Shown here: positions 1 to 10,600 of the stretch, one piece after another
Layout: each line of letters opens with the position of its first letter
Numbering within the stretch: position 1 is the stretch's first letter
Source of the DNA: Ruminococcus sp.
Lineage (GTDB): Bacteria > Bacillota > Clostridia > Oscillospirales > Acutalibacteraceae
DNA: 64,000 nt
Reading direction: 5' to 3'
Assembly: GCA_017410265.1 (NCBI GenBank)
Contig: JAFQRC010000001.1
Location: forward strand, 124,001 to 188,000
Notes under the pieces: model-generated
Databases searched by the model: none
Seen by the model: the letters and a program-made list of their open reading frames with translations, nothing else
What the model was told of the DNA's origin: nothing
Position numbers and translations under genes: made by a program

Positions 1-388
1 CGAGTGTATTTTTATCTTCAGCAGTAAAAAACAGCCATACTATTACCCATTTATATCTTAGTTTAAAAAACTATTTTAATTTAATCTAAATTGTTATATA
101 ATTTTTGTGCATACATATGTTGATATGTATATAATTGATGATTTTGATGTCGTGTTTTTGTGCGTTTTTCACCTTTTTGGGCGAAATGAACAAAAAACGG
201 TTTGCATTTTTATGCATTTGCTATAAGAGCGATCGCCGCTGGTTAGATCAAGCGATAAATCAAACTCTGTGTTGGTGTGCATATTACACATTGCCTACAA
301 AAGATTTTTGGCTTTTCTGTCAATTGAGTTTAGTGTGCATAATTTGTACAATAATATTGTAGTATTATTTATGTATAAGGAGAGAGCT
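1..388 (+). other. AT-rich upstream region of the amylase operon
   Basis: I see no convincing gene here. Short open frames lack a ribosome site and overlap the amylase promoter. The stretch is AT-rich and ends in the promoter and Shine-Dalgarno of the first amylase. I see no clear LacI/MalR-type palindrome near the start site. Confidence 0.6.
324..352 (+). promoter_or_regulatory. Probable sigma-A promoter of the amylase operon
   Basis: TTGAGT at 324-329, 17-base spacer, TACAAT at 347-352. The predicted start is about 30 bases before the ATG at 389, and AAGGAGAG lies just upstream of that ATG. Predicted from sequence only. Confidence 0.6.
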
Positions 389-2677
389 ATGAAATTAAGG
401 TATTTCAAGTCGGTAATCAGCGTGTTTTTGATAGCGCTGTTGATTGCTTCGGTTGCTGTTTTTTCTACTTCTGCTGTACAGACAGATGTCGCAGAAACTG
501 ATGCAAGTGCCGGAATCACAATTCACTATGAAAGTAAAAGCGCGGTTCCGTATGTTTACTACTGGAATGCTCTGCCAAGTGACCTTTCAACATCTTATCC
601 TGGTGCTAAGATGACAAAAGAAGCGTCTATGACAGGCGGATATTGGTATACATATAACTTCACAAGCGCAACCAAAATCAATGTTCTTTTCACTAACGGA
701 AAGACAACACTCGACGGTCAGCTGTCAACTGAGCAGACACGTACAACAGGCGAGTGGTGGTACAAGGACGGCAAGTGGACAAAATATAATCCTTATGAGC
801 ACAGCTATGAGCTGACAGATATGCGTGAGGATACTATCTACTTTGTAATCACAACCCGTTTCTATGACGGTGACACAGGTAACAATGTTCACTGTTGGGA
901 CGACCAGCAGGCTAACAACCCTGACTCCGACCCTGCATGGCGTGGTGACTTCAAGGGTCTTGCTGATAAGCTTGATTACATCAAGGCTCTCGGCTTTAGT
1001 GCTATCTGGATTACTCCTGTAGTAACTAACGCATCAGGTTATGACTACCACGGCTATCACGCTATGGACTTCTCAACTGTAGATGTTCGTTACGAAAGCT
1101 CTAACTATACATACGAAGATCTTATTGCAGATGCACACGCTAAGGGCATCAAGATTATTCAGGATGTTGTTATCAACCATTCGGGTAACTTCGGTGAGGC
1201 TTTCCTTGCTCCGATGTTTACTAAGGAGTACAACAACATCAAGGACCTCGAGTCAACAGATTGTATGAAAGTAATCCCAGGCTCAGACCTTGCAACTACA
1301 TTCCCTAATTATGACAGCCTTGAACCTGGTTATCAGTATCAGGCAAGACTTAACATTATGAAAGACACTAAAGAACTTTCAACTACTACACACGATAAAA
1401 ACAACTATTTTCACCATTATAAAGACCTTAGTTGGGAAAGCCCGACTGTTCAGACAGGTCAGATCGCGGGTGACTGTGTTGATATTAATACAGAGAACCC
1501 TATAGTTGCAAAATATCTCAACGAAGTATACGGCAATTATATAGACTTGGGTGTTGATGGTTTCAGATTGGATACTGAAAAGCATATCTCAAGACTTACA
1601 TTAAACCAGTTCTACTTCCCTGAGTGGTTAAAAGCAGGTGGAGAAAACTTCTACATCTTCGGTGAGGTTTGTACTCGTGTAAGTGAGTTCTGGAACCACA
1701 ATATTCCTGCTATTTCTGCTCCGTTCTATACATGGGCTGAAACAGACAGCAAGTACAAGGGCATTTTAGGTGACAATTGGGAAACAAACGTTAACCATAC
1801 ATTAAGTCACTATGACAGCAACTCAAATACATCTAACCAGCCAACATCAGACAATGTTTACTTAAATGGTATTACATACCACACACCTGACTATTCAAAG
1901 TCAAACGGTACAGGCGTTATCGACTTCCCAATGCACTGGAACTTCAGCAGCGCAGGTAACGCTTATCGCCGTGCATTAGAAGAAGACCCATACTACAACG
2001 ATTCTACTTGGAATGTAACTTATGTTGACTCTCACGACTACGGTCCTGATATGGACAACCGTTATGCAGGTGGTACACAGGCTTGGGCTGAGAACTTAAA
2101 CCTCATCTTCACATTCCGTGGTATTCCTTGTCTTTACTATGGTTCTGAGATTGAGTTCCAGAAGGGTGTCAGAATGGACGTTGGTCCTAACGCTCCTCTC
2201 TCAGAAACAGGTAGAGCTTATTTTGGTGACAACATCACAGGTACTGTAACTGCTACTGATTTCTCAGAGTACACAGCATCAGGTGCAGTTGCTAATACTC
2301 TTAACTACCCACTTGCTAAGCATATTCAGAAGCTCAATGCTATCCGTCGTGCAATCCCTGCTCTCCAGAAGGGTCAGTACACAACATCTTCAACATATGT
2401 TTCAGGTAATATGTCTTACATCAGAAGATATACAAATGCATCTGAGGGTATCGATTCTCTCGCACTCGTTACTATTACAGATGGTGCTACATTCAAGAAC
2501 ATTCCTAACGGTAAGTACATAGATGCTGTTACAGGCGATGTTAAGAATGTAACTGACGGTACACTTTCTGTTTCTTCACCTGGTAAGGGTAACATGAGAG
2601 TTTATGTATGCTGTGCTTCAGGCTTTACACCTATCACAGGTTCTGTAGGCCCATCAGGTCAGACATACCTTAAGTAA
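389..2677 (+). CDS. Secreted GH13 alpha-amylase with N-terminal CBM26-like module
   Basis: Extracellular starch-hydrolysing enzyme. I start it at ATG 389 because AAGGAGAG precedes it and a signal peptide follows (about residues 1-29); an in-frame upstream extension to 269 has no ribosome site. Residues about 42-130 resemble a CBM26 starch-binding module (YYWNA, SYPG, GEWWYKDGKW). The GH13 barrel follows: region I DVVINH (D259, H264), region II GFRLD with nucleophile D395, region III GEV with acid/base E426, region IV DSHD with D550. A beta-sandwich domain follows, ending in GPSGQTYLK. There is no dockerin. First gene of a three-gene operon; its paralogue is two genes downstream. Confidence 0.93.
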   Translation: MKLRYFKSVISVFLIALLIASVAVFSTSAVQTDVAETDASAGITIHYESKSAVPYVYYWNALPSDLSTSYPGAKMTKEASMTGGYWYTYNFTSATKINVLFTNGKTTLDGQLSTEQTRTTGEWWYKDGKWTKYNPYEHSYELTDMREDTIYFVITTRFYDGDTGNNVHCWDDQQANNPDSDPAWRGDFKGLADKLDYIKALGFSAIWITPVVTNASGYDYHGYHAMDFSTVDVRYESSNYTYEDLIADAHAKGIKIIQDVVINHSGNFGEAFLAPMFTKEYNNIKDLESTDCMKVIPGSDLATTFPNYDSLEPGYQYQARLNIMKDTKELSTTTHDKNNYFHHYKDLSWESPTVQTGQIAGDCVDINTENPIVAKYLNEVYGNYIDLGVDGFRLDTEKHISRLTLNQFYFPEWLKAGGENFYIFGEVCTRVSEFWNHNIPAISAPFYTWAETDSKYKGILGDNWETNVNHTLSHYDSNSNTSNQPTSDNVYLNGITYHTPDYSKSNGTGVIDFPMHWNFSSAGNAYRRALEEDPYYNDSTWNVTYVDSHDYGPDMDNRYAGGTQAWAENLNLIFTFRGIPCLYYGSEIEFQKGVRMDVGPNAPLSETGRAYFGDNITGTVTATDFSEYTASGAVANTLNYPLAKHIQKLNAIRRAIPALQKGQYTTSSTYVSGNMSYIRRYTNASEGIDSLALVTITDGATFKNIPNGKYIDAVTGDVKNVTDGTLSVSSPGKGNMRVYVCCASGFTPITGSVGPSGQTYLK

Positions 2678-2727
2678 TAAATAATAAAACATAATAATAC
2701 AAAGGTTATTTTTTAGGAGGAATTATT

Positions 2728-4326
2728 ATGAGAAACAAGCATTTTAAGAGTGCAATCAGCCTGCTCCTTACAGTTATGCTGATTTTAAGCGCAGTGTTAT
2801 GTGTTACTGCTGCTGAGTCAGATGTAGCTGTGACAGGCGCAACAGGTACAGTATACTACGAAAACAGTGGTAACTGGAGTTCAGTTTACTGTTACATGTG
2901 GAACGGTGGCGGCGAAACAAAGAACGCCGACTGGCCAGGTCAGCCTATGACAAACTTCAAGGGCAATGTGTTCAAATACACAACAAACACAAGCTTTGAC
3001 AATGTCATCTTCAACAACGGCGGTAACGGTCAGCAGACTGATGACCTTCAGTTCCCTGGCGACGGTCAGATTTACAACGGTTCATGGAGTGCATATTCAG
3101 AGCACAATGCTTCAGATAACCCAACTGATGCACCAACAACCGCACCTACAACCGCACCGACAACTACACCTACACCTAACCCGGGTGGTTCAACAATGGT
3201 TTACTGCAAGAACACAGCAGGCTGGAGTACAGTATCATGTTATATGTGGTCAGATGCTCTTGGTAACAACGGCGGTTGGCCTGGTAAAACAATGACAAAT
3301 ATCGGAGATAATGTATGGCAGTATGAAGTAACTAGCAACTGGAATATGATTATCTTCAATAACGGTTCTGATTCTCAGAAGACTGGTGATATGCAGTTCC
3401 CTGGCGGCGGTTATATCTACGATAACTCTACAAACAAGTGGGAAAAGTACGATACATCACCTATCATGGTAAAGAGCGTAGCTACTGATGTCGCTTCTCC
3501 ACAGTACAAGGGCTGTGACATCACACTCTCTGCTAATGCAACAAGTACAGGCGGCACTGTTTACTACAAGTTCAGCGTAAAGGGTGCAAGCGGTACAACC
3601 GTTCTCGCTGATTTCTCAACAAAGAGCACAGCCGTTTGGTCACCAACTGCTACAGGTACATATACACTCGTATATGACTTCAAAGATGCTGCAGGTAACG
3701 AGAACCAGAGAACAGCAACTTATGAGATTAAAGACGACTCTGCAATTGCTGAGCCTATTATCAAAAAGGTAACTCCTGGTGCAAGCCAGATTAAGAAAGG
3801 TAGTGCTACTACATTTACAGTTTCAGCAGGTGGCGGTAAAACAGGCACAAACCTCCTTTTCTACAAGTTTACTGTAAAAGATGCAAATGGTAAGATTGTT
3901 AATGTTCCTTACTACACAAAGACTGCATCATATAAATTCACACCAACAGCTCTTGGTACATACACAGTAACAGTGTCAGTTCAGAACTCTGACAACGCTC
4001 TTGCTGAGCGTACATACACATACCAGAGTGTAAACGAGATTACAGAAGACCCAAGTGAGACTCCAACTGAGATTCCAACAGATGGTCCTACAGATGCTCC
4101 GACACAAAAACCTACTGTAACACCTGGTGATTACTTAAAGGGTGACGCAAACTCAGATGGTGAAGTTACAGTTATCGACGCTACTTTAATTCAGCAGTGC
4201 GTTGCACAGATTATTTCTACATCTGACATTAACTTCAACAACGCTGATGTTAACGCAGATACAACTATTTCTGTAGTTGACGCAACCCTTATCCAGAGAT
4301 TTGTTGCAAAGCTAGAAAACTGGTAA
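2728..4326 (+). CDS. Dockerin protein with two CBM26 starch-binding modules
   Basis: Non-catalytic secreted starch-binding component. Order of parts: signal peptide (1-29); CBM26 module (about 40-123; WPGQPM, VIFNNG); Thr/Pro linker (127-152); second CBM26 (155-242; WPGKTM); two Ig-like repeats similar to the Y_Y_Y type (246-335, 342-433), each with a YKF and GTYT pattern; a second Thr/Pro linker; a type I dockerin (471-532) with two calcium loops starting at GDANSDGE and ADVNADTT, each followed by DATLIQ. The dockerin should dock it to a cohesin scaffold, as in Ruminococcus amylosomes. AGGAGG precedes the ATG. It lies between two amylases in one operon, so a joint role in granule binding is likely. 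Confidence 0.92.
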   Translation: MRNKHFKSAISLLLTVMLILSAVLCVTAAESDVAVTGATGTVYYENSGNWSSVYCYMWNGGGETKNADWPGQPMTNFKGNVFKYTTNTSFDNVIFNNGGNGQQTDDLQFPGDGQIYNGSWSAYSEHNASDNPTDAPTTAPTTAPTTTPTPNPGGSTMVYCKNTAGWSTVSCYMWSDALGNNGGWPGKTMTNIGDNVWQYEVTSNWNMIIFNNGSDSQKTGDMQFPGGGYIYDNSTNKWEKYDTSPIMVKSVATDVASPQYKGCDITLSANATSTGGTVYYKFSVKGASGTTVLADFSTKSTAVWSPTATGTYTLVYDFKDAAGNENQRTATYEIKDDSAIAEPIIKKVTPGASQIKKGSATTFTVSAGGGKTGTNLLFYKFTVKDANGKIVNVPYYTKTASYKFTPTALGTYTVTVSVQNSDNALAERTYTYQSVNEITEDPSETPTEIPTDGPTDAPTQKPTVTPGDYLKGDANSDGEVTVIDATLIQQCVAQIISTSDINFNNADVNADTTISVVDATLIQRFVAKLENW

Positions 4327-4341
4327 TCAGGAGGTTAGAAT

Positions 4342-6750
4342 ATGAGTATAATCAAAAGATTATCAGCCATATTATTGGCTGTGATGATGCTCGTGTCTAT
4401 CGCGGTTATCTCCACATATGCAACTGAAGCAGATGTTGCTGATATATCCGCTGATTCGGGTATTATTATCCATGTAAAATCAGAAAAAACAGTTCCTTAT
4501 GTTTACTATTGGAACGCTAAGGAAACAGACCTTGAGACATCTTATCCGGGTGTTAAGATGACTTTAGATAACGATCAGTACGGTGGAAGCTGGTATACAT
4601 ACAGTTTCAAAAATACTACAAAAATCAATCTTCTCTTCACAAACGGTGGAACAACACTCGAAGACCAGATTTCCGAGGAAACAACACGCACAACAGGTGA
4701 GTGGTGGTACAAAAACGGCAAGTGGAGAAACGAGAACCCTGATATTCCGTCAGACTACGAATTCTCAGATTTGAGAGAAGATACAATCTACTTTGTAATC
4801 ACAACTCGTTTCTATGACGGTGATACAGGTAACAATGTTCACTGTTGGGACGACCAGAAAGCCAACAACCCTGACTCCGACCCTGCATGGCGAGGCGATT
4901 TCAAGGGTCTTGCTGATAAGCTTGACTATATCAAGGCTTTAGGCTTTAGTGCTATCTGGATTACTCCTGTAGTAACTAACGCATCAGGCTATGACTACCA
5001 CGGCTATCACGCTATGGACTTTTCAACTGTTGATGTTCGTTACGAAAGCGAAAACTATACATACGAAGACTTTATCGAAGATGCTCACGCTAAGGGCATC
5101 AAGATTATTCAGGACGTTGTATGGCAGCACACAGGTAACTTCGGTGAAGCATTCCTTGCTCCTCTCTTTACTAAAGAGTACGACGATATTCAGGATTTAG
5201 CTGAAATCGAGAAGTGTATGGTGCCTACTAAGGCTCTTCTTGATTACAACAATGTCAGCACTCCTGAGGAGTACTACGCTTTAAAGCCACAGCAGCAGTA
5301 TGATTCAAGACTTAACCTCATGAAGAATACTTCTTCTGCTGCAGGCGGCAACAACTCAACTGGTATTTTCCCTGATGATGTTGACTATGGTATGGCTAAG
5401 GTTTCAACAGACCCTAACTGTAACCCTAACAACTACTACCACACAGGTTATTTCCAGAGCCTTAACTGGGACGATTGGACCTGTAAATTCTGTCAGATTG
5501 CCGGCGACTGTGTTGATCTTAACACAGAAAACCCTGCTGTAGCTAAGTACATCGTTGATGCTTACTCTAACTACCTCGATATGGGTGTTGACGGTTTCCG
5601 TGTTGATACAGTAAGACATATTTCAAGACTTTCTCTGAATATGATGTACAACGACCAGATTAATCAGGCAGCTAAAGACGCAGGTAACGACAACTTCTAT
5701 ATGTTCGGTGAAATCTGTTGTCGTTACTCACAGGTATGGTACCGTGAGCACGCTTGCGAGTCAGCTCAGTTCTACACATGGGACGAGCCTGATACTTCCT
5801 TGTCATCTAAGTGGGTTTCAAATGCTAACGCAACTGCACAGCAGATTAACGATAACATGAACCTCACATTTGACCACTACAGAAAGTACGATGATATTTC
5901 TAAACAGCCAACATCTGATAACGCATTCCTAAACGGTATTACATATCACACACCTGACTACTCAAAGAGCTCAGGAATGGGTGCTATCGACTTCCAGATG
6001 CACTGGTGCTTCGATGATGCAAGTGGTGCATTCGGTGTTGGTAAGGCTTCTGATAAGTACTACAACGACTCTACTTGGAATGTTGTTTATGTTGACTCTC
6101 ACGACTATGCTCCTGATAGAGGCCAGGCTAACAGATTTGCAGGCGGTACTCAGACATGGGCTGAGAACTTAAACCTTATGTACACATTCCGTGGTATTCC
6201 TTGTCTTTACTACGGTAGTGAGGTCGAGTTCCAGAAGGGTGTTGTTATCGACGTAGGTCCTAACAAGCCTCTCGCTCAGACAGGTAGAGCATACTTCGGT
6301 GACGCACTTGAGGGTACTGTTAATGCTACTGATTTCTCTGAGTACACAGCTACAGGTGCTGTTGCTCAGACACTCAACTACCCACTTTCAAAGCATATCC
6401 AGAAGCTCAACGCTATCCGTCGTGCTATCCCTGCTCTTCAGAAGGGTCAGTACACAGTAGCTAATAACTATGTATCAGGTAACATGGCATATGTTAAGAG
6501 ATACACAAATGCTACTGAGGGTATTGATTCTCTCGCTTTGGTTACTGTTTCTGACGGCGCTACATTCAAGAATATCCCTAACGGCAAGTACATCGATGCG
6601 GTTACAGGTGATGTTAAGACTGTTACAGACGGTACACTTTCAGTTTCTGCTACCGGTAAGGGTAACATGAGAGTATATGTATGCTGCGCTTCAGGATTTA
6701 CAGGCATCACAGGTGCTGTAGGCCCATCAGGTCAGACATACCTCAAATAA
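4342..6750 (+). CDS. Second secreted GH13 alpha-amylase with CBM26-like module
   Basis: Paralogue of the amylase at 389. Signal peptide about 1-28, CBM26-like module about 40-128, GH13 domain with region II GFRVD (nucleophile D422), GEI (acid/base E457), DSHD (D588), and the same C-terminal GPSGQTYLK. Region I reads DVVWQH, with Gln where the sister enzyme and most GH13 members have Asn. It carries about 25-30 extra residues in the loop before region II (around 340-375), which could change substrate fit. Long stretches, for example 4777-5040, are almost identical in DNA to 832-1095, suggesting recent duplication or gene conversion. No dockerin. CAGGAGG precedes the ATG; the gap from the previous gene is 15 bases. 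Confidence 0.93.
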   Translation: MSIIKRLSAILLAVMMLVSIAVISTYATEADVADISADSGIIIHVKSEKTVPYVYYWNAKETDLETSYPGVKMTLDNDQYGGSWYTYSFKNTTKINLLFTNGGTTLEDQISEETTRTTGEWWYKNGKWRNENPDIPSDYEFSDLREDTIYFVITTRFYDGDTGNNVHCWDDQKANNPDSDPAWRGDFKGLADKLDYIKALGFSAIWITPVVTNASGYDYHGYHAMDFSTVDVRYESENYTYEDFIEDAHAKGIKIIQDVVWQHTGNFGEAFLAPLFTKEYDDIQDLAEIEKCMVPTKALLDYNNVSTPEEYYALKPQQQYDSRLNLMKNTSSAAGGNNSTGIFPDDVDYGMAKVSTDPNCNPNNYYHTGYFQSLNWDDWTCKFCQIAGDCVDLNTENPAVAKYIVDAYSNYLDMGVDGFRVDTVRHISRLSLNMMYNDQINQAAKDAGNDNFYMFGEICCRYSQVWYREHACESAQFYTWDEPDTSLSSKWVSNANATAQQINDNMNLTFDHYRKYDDISKQPTSDNAFLNGITYHTPDYSKSSGMGAIDFQMHWCFDDASGAFGVGKASDKYYNDSTWNVVYVDSHDYAPDRGQANRFAGGTQTWAENLNLMYTFRGIPCLYYGSEVEFQKGVVIDVGPNKPLAQTGRAYFGDALEGTVNATDFSEYTATGAVAQTLNYPLSKHIQKLNAIRRAIPALQKGQYTVANNYVSGNMAYVKRYTNATEGIDSLALVTVSDGATFKNIPNGKYIDAVTGDVKTVTDGTLSVSATGKGNMRVYVCCASGFTGITGAVGPSGQTYLK

Positions 6751-6785
6751 TAACCTTTTAAGCTGATTTAAGCTGATGCTATATA

Positions 6786-6814
6786 AAAAGCCCGAGATTG
6801 ACTCGGGCTTTTTT
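6786..6814 (+). terminator. Rho-independent terminator of the amylase operon
   Basis: The stem AAAAGCCCGAG / CTCGGGCTTTT with a short loop and a T-run follows the second amylase. Confidence 0.9.
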
Positions 6815-6940
6815 GTGCTTATTAACAGTTTTTTTCATTTGTTGGATTTTGACGGCATATTGCTTGAAAAGTGAAATTATGTGTGATATTATATGATATT
6901 ATGCAAAGTTATGTCACACTTTCTTTTACAGGTGAGTTTT

Positions 6941-7642
6941 ATGAGTTTAGTGGAATTTAGAAATGTTTATAAGCAATACAAAATGGGTGAGGTTAAAATC
7001 AACGCTGTCGACGGTATTTCTTTTAATATCGAAGAGGGCGAGTTCGCTGTTGTTGTCGGCTCATCGGGTGCAGGTAAAACAACTGTGCTCAACATCTTAG
7101 GCGGTATGGACAGCGCAACAAGAGGCAAGGTGATAGTTGACGGTAAGGATATCACACAGCTTTCCGATAAAAAACTCATTGACTACAGACGATACGATAT
7201 CGGCTTTGTTTTTCAGTTTTACAACCTTATTCCTAATCTTACTGCCAGAGAAAACATCGAGCTTGCTACCCAGATTAGCAGAAATCCGCTTGACCCTGAC
7301 AAAGCACTTGAGAGTGTAGGACTAAAAGAGAGAACGAACAATTTCCCTGCCCAGCTTTCAGGCGGTGAACAGCAGAGAGTGTCGATTGCCAGAGCACTAG
7401 CAAAACGCCCGAAACTACTTTTATGTGACGAGCCTACAGGTGCTCTTGACTATAATACAGGCAAGTCTATTTTAAAGCTCTTGCAACAGACCTGCAGAGA
7501 AGAGAAAATGACCGTTGTGCTAATTACTCATAACCAGGCTATCACCCCGATGGCAGACAGAGTTATTCGTATGAAATCGGGAAAGGTGATTGAGAATACA
7601 GTAAACCATAACCCGCTTGATGTCGAAAGTATTGAGTGGTAA
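6941..7642 (+). CDS. ABC transporter ATP-binding protein (MacB/LolD type)
   Basis: ATPase of the exporter formed with the next gene. Walker [11 protein letters not shown]-loop FQFYNLIP, signature LSGGEQQR, Walker [13 protein letters not shown] and the switch His in LITHN are all present. The [10 protein letters not shown] stretch is typical of the LolD/MacB/FtsE branch that works with FtsX-like permeases. I start it at ATG 6941, preceded by AGGTGAG; an upstream in-frame ATG at 6893 has no ribosome site and would add residues before the conserved start. Length 233 residues, normal for the family. The permease follows after 48 bases with GGAAAGGAGG. Confidence 0.93.
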   Translation: MSLVEFRNVYKQYKMGEVKINAVDGISFNIEEGEFAVVVGSSGAGKTTVLNILGGMDSATRGKVIVDGKDITQLSDKKLIDYRRYDIGFVFQFYNLIPNLTARENIELATQISRNPLDPDKALESVGLKERTNNFPAQLSGGEQQRVSIARALAKRPKLLLCDEPTGALDYNTGKSILKLLQQTCREEKMTVVLITHNQAITPMADRVIRMKSGKVIENTVNHNPLDVESIEW

Positions 7643-7690
7643 TCTTATTTAGCTTTTTGGCTGTGACCTTTCAGGAAAGGAGGGGCATCG

Positions 7691-10600
7691 ATGAAAACGA
7701 TATTGTTTAAAAACATATTCAGAGAGATAAAAAATACCAAGGCGCGATTTGTTTCAATTATGCTGATTGTCGCTTTGGGTGTAGGCTTTTTTGTTGGCGT
7801 AAAGAGTACATCGCCGTCGATGGAGCGAATGGCTATCGACTACTACGAAGAAACTAATCTGATGGATTTCCGTCTGGTTTCCACTGTCGGTTTCGACGAG
7901 GAAGATGTTGAGACTATCTCACAAACCGATGGAGTAAAAGATGTTATGCCGTCGAATTTTCTCGATGCTACCGTTACCACAGGCAACGAAGGAAGAATTA
8001 TCAGACTTTTAGGTGTACCAAAGAGCTATAATGGTAATCAGAGCATAAGCGAGCCTGTGGTTATCGAAGGTCGTATGCCTCAGAAAGAGGGCGAAATCGC
8101 TGTTGAGAATGGTGCTTTCTCCTCGTATAAGCTAAATGACACTGTTACAATAGACGAAAATGTCGGTGATACTGTAATTGCAGATAATCTGACTACTCTG
8201 GAATATAAGATTGTCGGCATCGTGAAATCGCCGATGTATATATCCTTAGAGCGTGGAACTACGACTGTCGGCAACGGACAGATTGACGAATTTGCCTACA
8301 TTTATGACGGTTGCTTTGCTTTTGAGAGATACACGGTCGTGTATGCTACGGTTGATAAAGACGGGAAGGAAATTTCTCCGTTTACAAGCGAATATGACGA
8401 GCTTATCGATGGTATTACGAAAAATCTTGAAGGCGTTGCCGATGTGAGAGCTGAAGTTTTCACTAAAGAGAATATCGATAAAGCCCAGAAAGAAATTGAC
8501 GACGGCTATAAGGAGCTTTCAGAAAAGAAAGCAGATGTCGATAAAGAACTCAAAGATGCTCAAAAGGAAATTGAAGACGGAGAGATCGAGCTGAGCTCAC
8601 AGCTTTCTTCAGCTCAGGCACAGATTGACAGTGGTCAGATTGATATACAAAATGGCAGAAAAGAGCTTGATGCTCAGTGGATTGAGTACGATAAAGCTGT
8701 TGCGACATTTAATGATGAAATAAGTAAAGCCAAAACTGAGCTTGAAAAAGCATCCGCTGAGTATGAAAGCGGATACGCTCAGGTTGAGGAGCTTAAAGAT
8801 ACTAAAGACACTCTTAATGATAAGAAAGTTGAAGTAGCACAAGAAGCTGTAAATGTAGTAATTTCTTATCTGTCAAAGGATGCTGACCCGAGTGTTTATG
8901 AAACTTTATATGGCTATGCGCAGAGCATGACACCTGATAATTGTGTAGCGGTGCTGGGTGAAGTAAAAGCATATCTCAGTGCGATAACACAAGGTATGAT
9001 TGACCCTATTATCAACCCTTCGTTTGATAAGGTCTTGGCAGGTATAGCTACGATTGACGAGAATATCGCTAAGCTTGATGATGCTATAGCTTCTGCTGAA
9101 GAACAGCTTTTACCTGCAAAAGAGAAGATAGATGCAGGATATAAAGAGCTCAATGAAAAAGAGCAGGAAGGCTCTAAGCAGCTCGCGCTTTTTAAAGCGG
9201 AGCTTGAAAAGGCAGAAAAAGAGCTCGAAGACGCAAGTGCTACGCTCGAGGATTCCCGTGAACAGATGAACAGTGCTAAAGCTAAGGGAGAAGAAAAACT
9301 TGCTGATGCGAAAACTTCTCTCAAAGAGGGCAGAGAAGAGGCTGACAAAGAGATTTCCAAAGCAGAAAAAGAGCTCAGCGATGCCCAGAAAAAGCTCGAC
9401 GGGGTTTCAAAGGCGCAGTGGATTGTGTTTGACCGCGATGATAATCCAGGTTATTCGGGTTTCACTGATAATACTAACAGGGTAGACGCTGTAGCGTCAG
9501 TGTTCCCGCTGTTTTTCCTGCTGGTTGCGATGCTTGTGTGTCTGACGACGATGACTCGTCTGGTTGAGGAAAAGCGTACAGAAATCGGTACCTTCAAGGC
9601 ACTTGGCTATTCTGACAGAAGTATTGCTTTCAAATTCGTAGTCTACGCGTGTCTGGCAGCATTTTTCGGTTGTATAATCGGTTGCTTCAGCTGTATACCG
9701 ACTCTGCCGCGCGTTATCTACAATGCCTACGGAATGCTCTACAATATGGAGGATAAGCTCACTATTGTTGTTGATACGCTGAGCCTTAATGTAGCGATTG
9801 TTGCTGCATTTGCGTGCTGTGCACTTGTAACATTCTTTGTTTGCTATAACAACCTGCACCATAAGCCGGCAACTCTTATGCGACCTAAAGCCCCGAAAGC
9901 GGGCAAGAGAATCCTGCTCGAGAGAATCACTCCTTTATGGAAACGATTGAATTTCACATCAAAGATTACATGGCGTAATCTGTTCAGATACAAATCCCGT
10001 TTGTTTATGACTGCTATAGGTATCGCAGGTTGTACTGCTCTTATGCTGGCGGCATTCGGTCTTTATAACTCGATAAACGATGTCTGCGACCTGCAGTTTG
10101 GCGAAATCTGTACCTACAATACGGTAATAGTTTCAGACGAGGAGAAGACGGTTGATGAATTCTCTTCTCTTTTAGATGATCTCAAAAACGATGACCGCTT
10201 TGAAAACCGCGCACTTGTATCTCAGAAATCAGTTTCGGCTTCAAGTGGCAAAGAGAGCGTTACAAGCGATGTCTATCTCTCTGTTGTTGAAAATCCTGAG
10301 GATTTCACAAAGATGTTTAACCTGAAAAACAGACTCAGCGGAGAAAAACTCACCCTTGATAACGACGGAGTTATCCTGACCGAAAAGCTTGCGAAAACGC
10401 TTTCGGTCGAGGTCGGTGATACAGTAACTATAGGTCAAGAACAGCTTAAAATGACTGTTTCGGGTATTGCCGAAAACTATGTTTATAACTACATATACTG
10501 CAGTGCTACAGCCTATGAAAAAGCAAGCGGTGAAAAGGTGCTTTACACCACCGTTTTTGCTAAGGCACATAACCTTGATGTTAAAGGCGAAAAGGAAATC

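Noticed and set aside
135..362. Short frame upstream of the amylase operon
   Set aside because: Overlaps the amylase promoter, no ribosome site, composition of AT-rich intergenic DNA.
8914..9360. Long minus-strand frame rich in Ser and Ala
   Set aside because: It is the reverse of the coiled-coil part of the ABC permease; the biased composition mirrors Glu/Lys/Ala codons, and there is no ribosome site.
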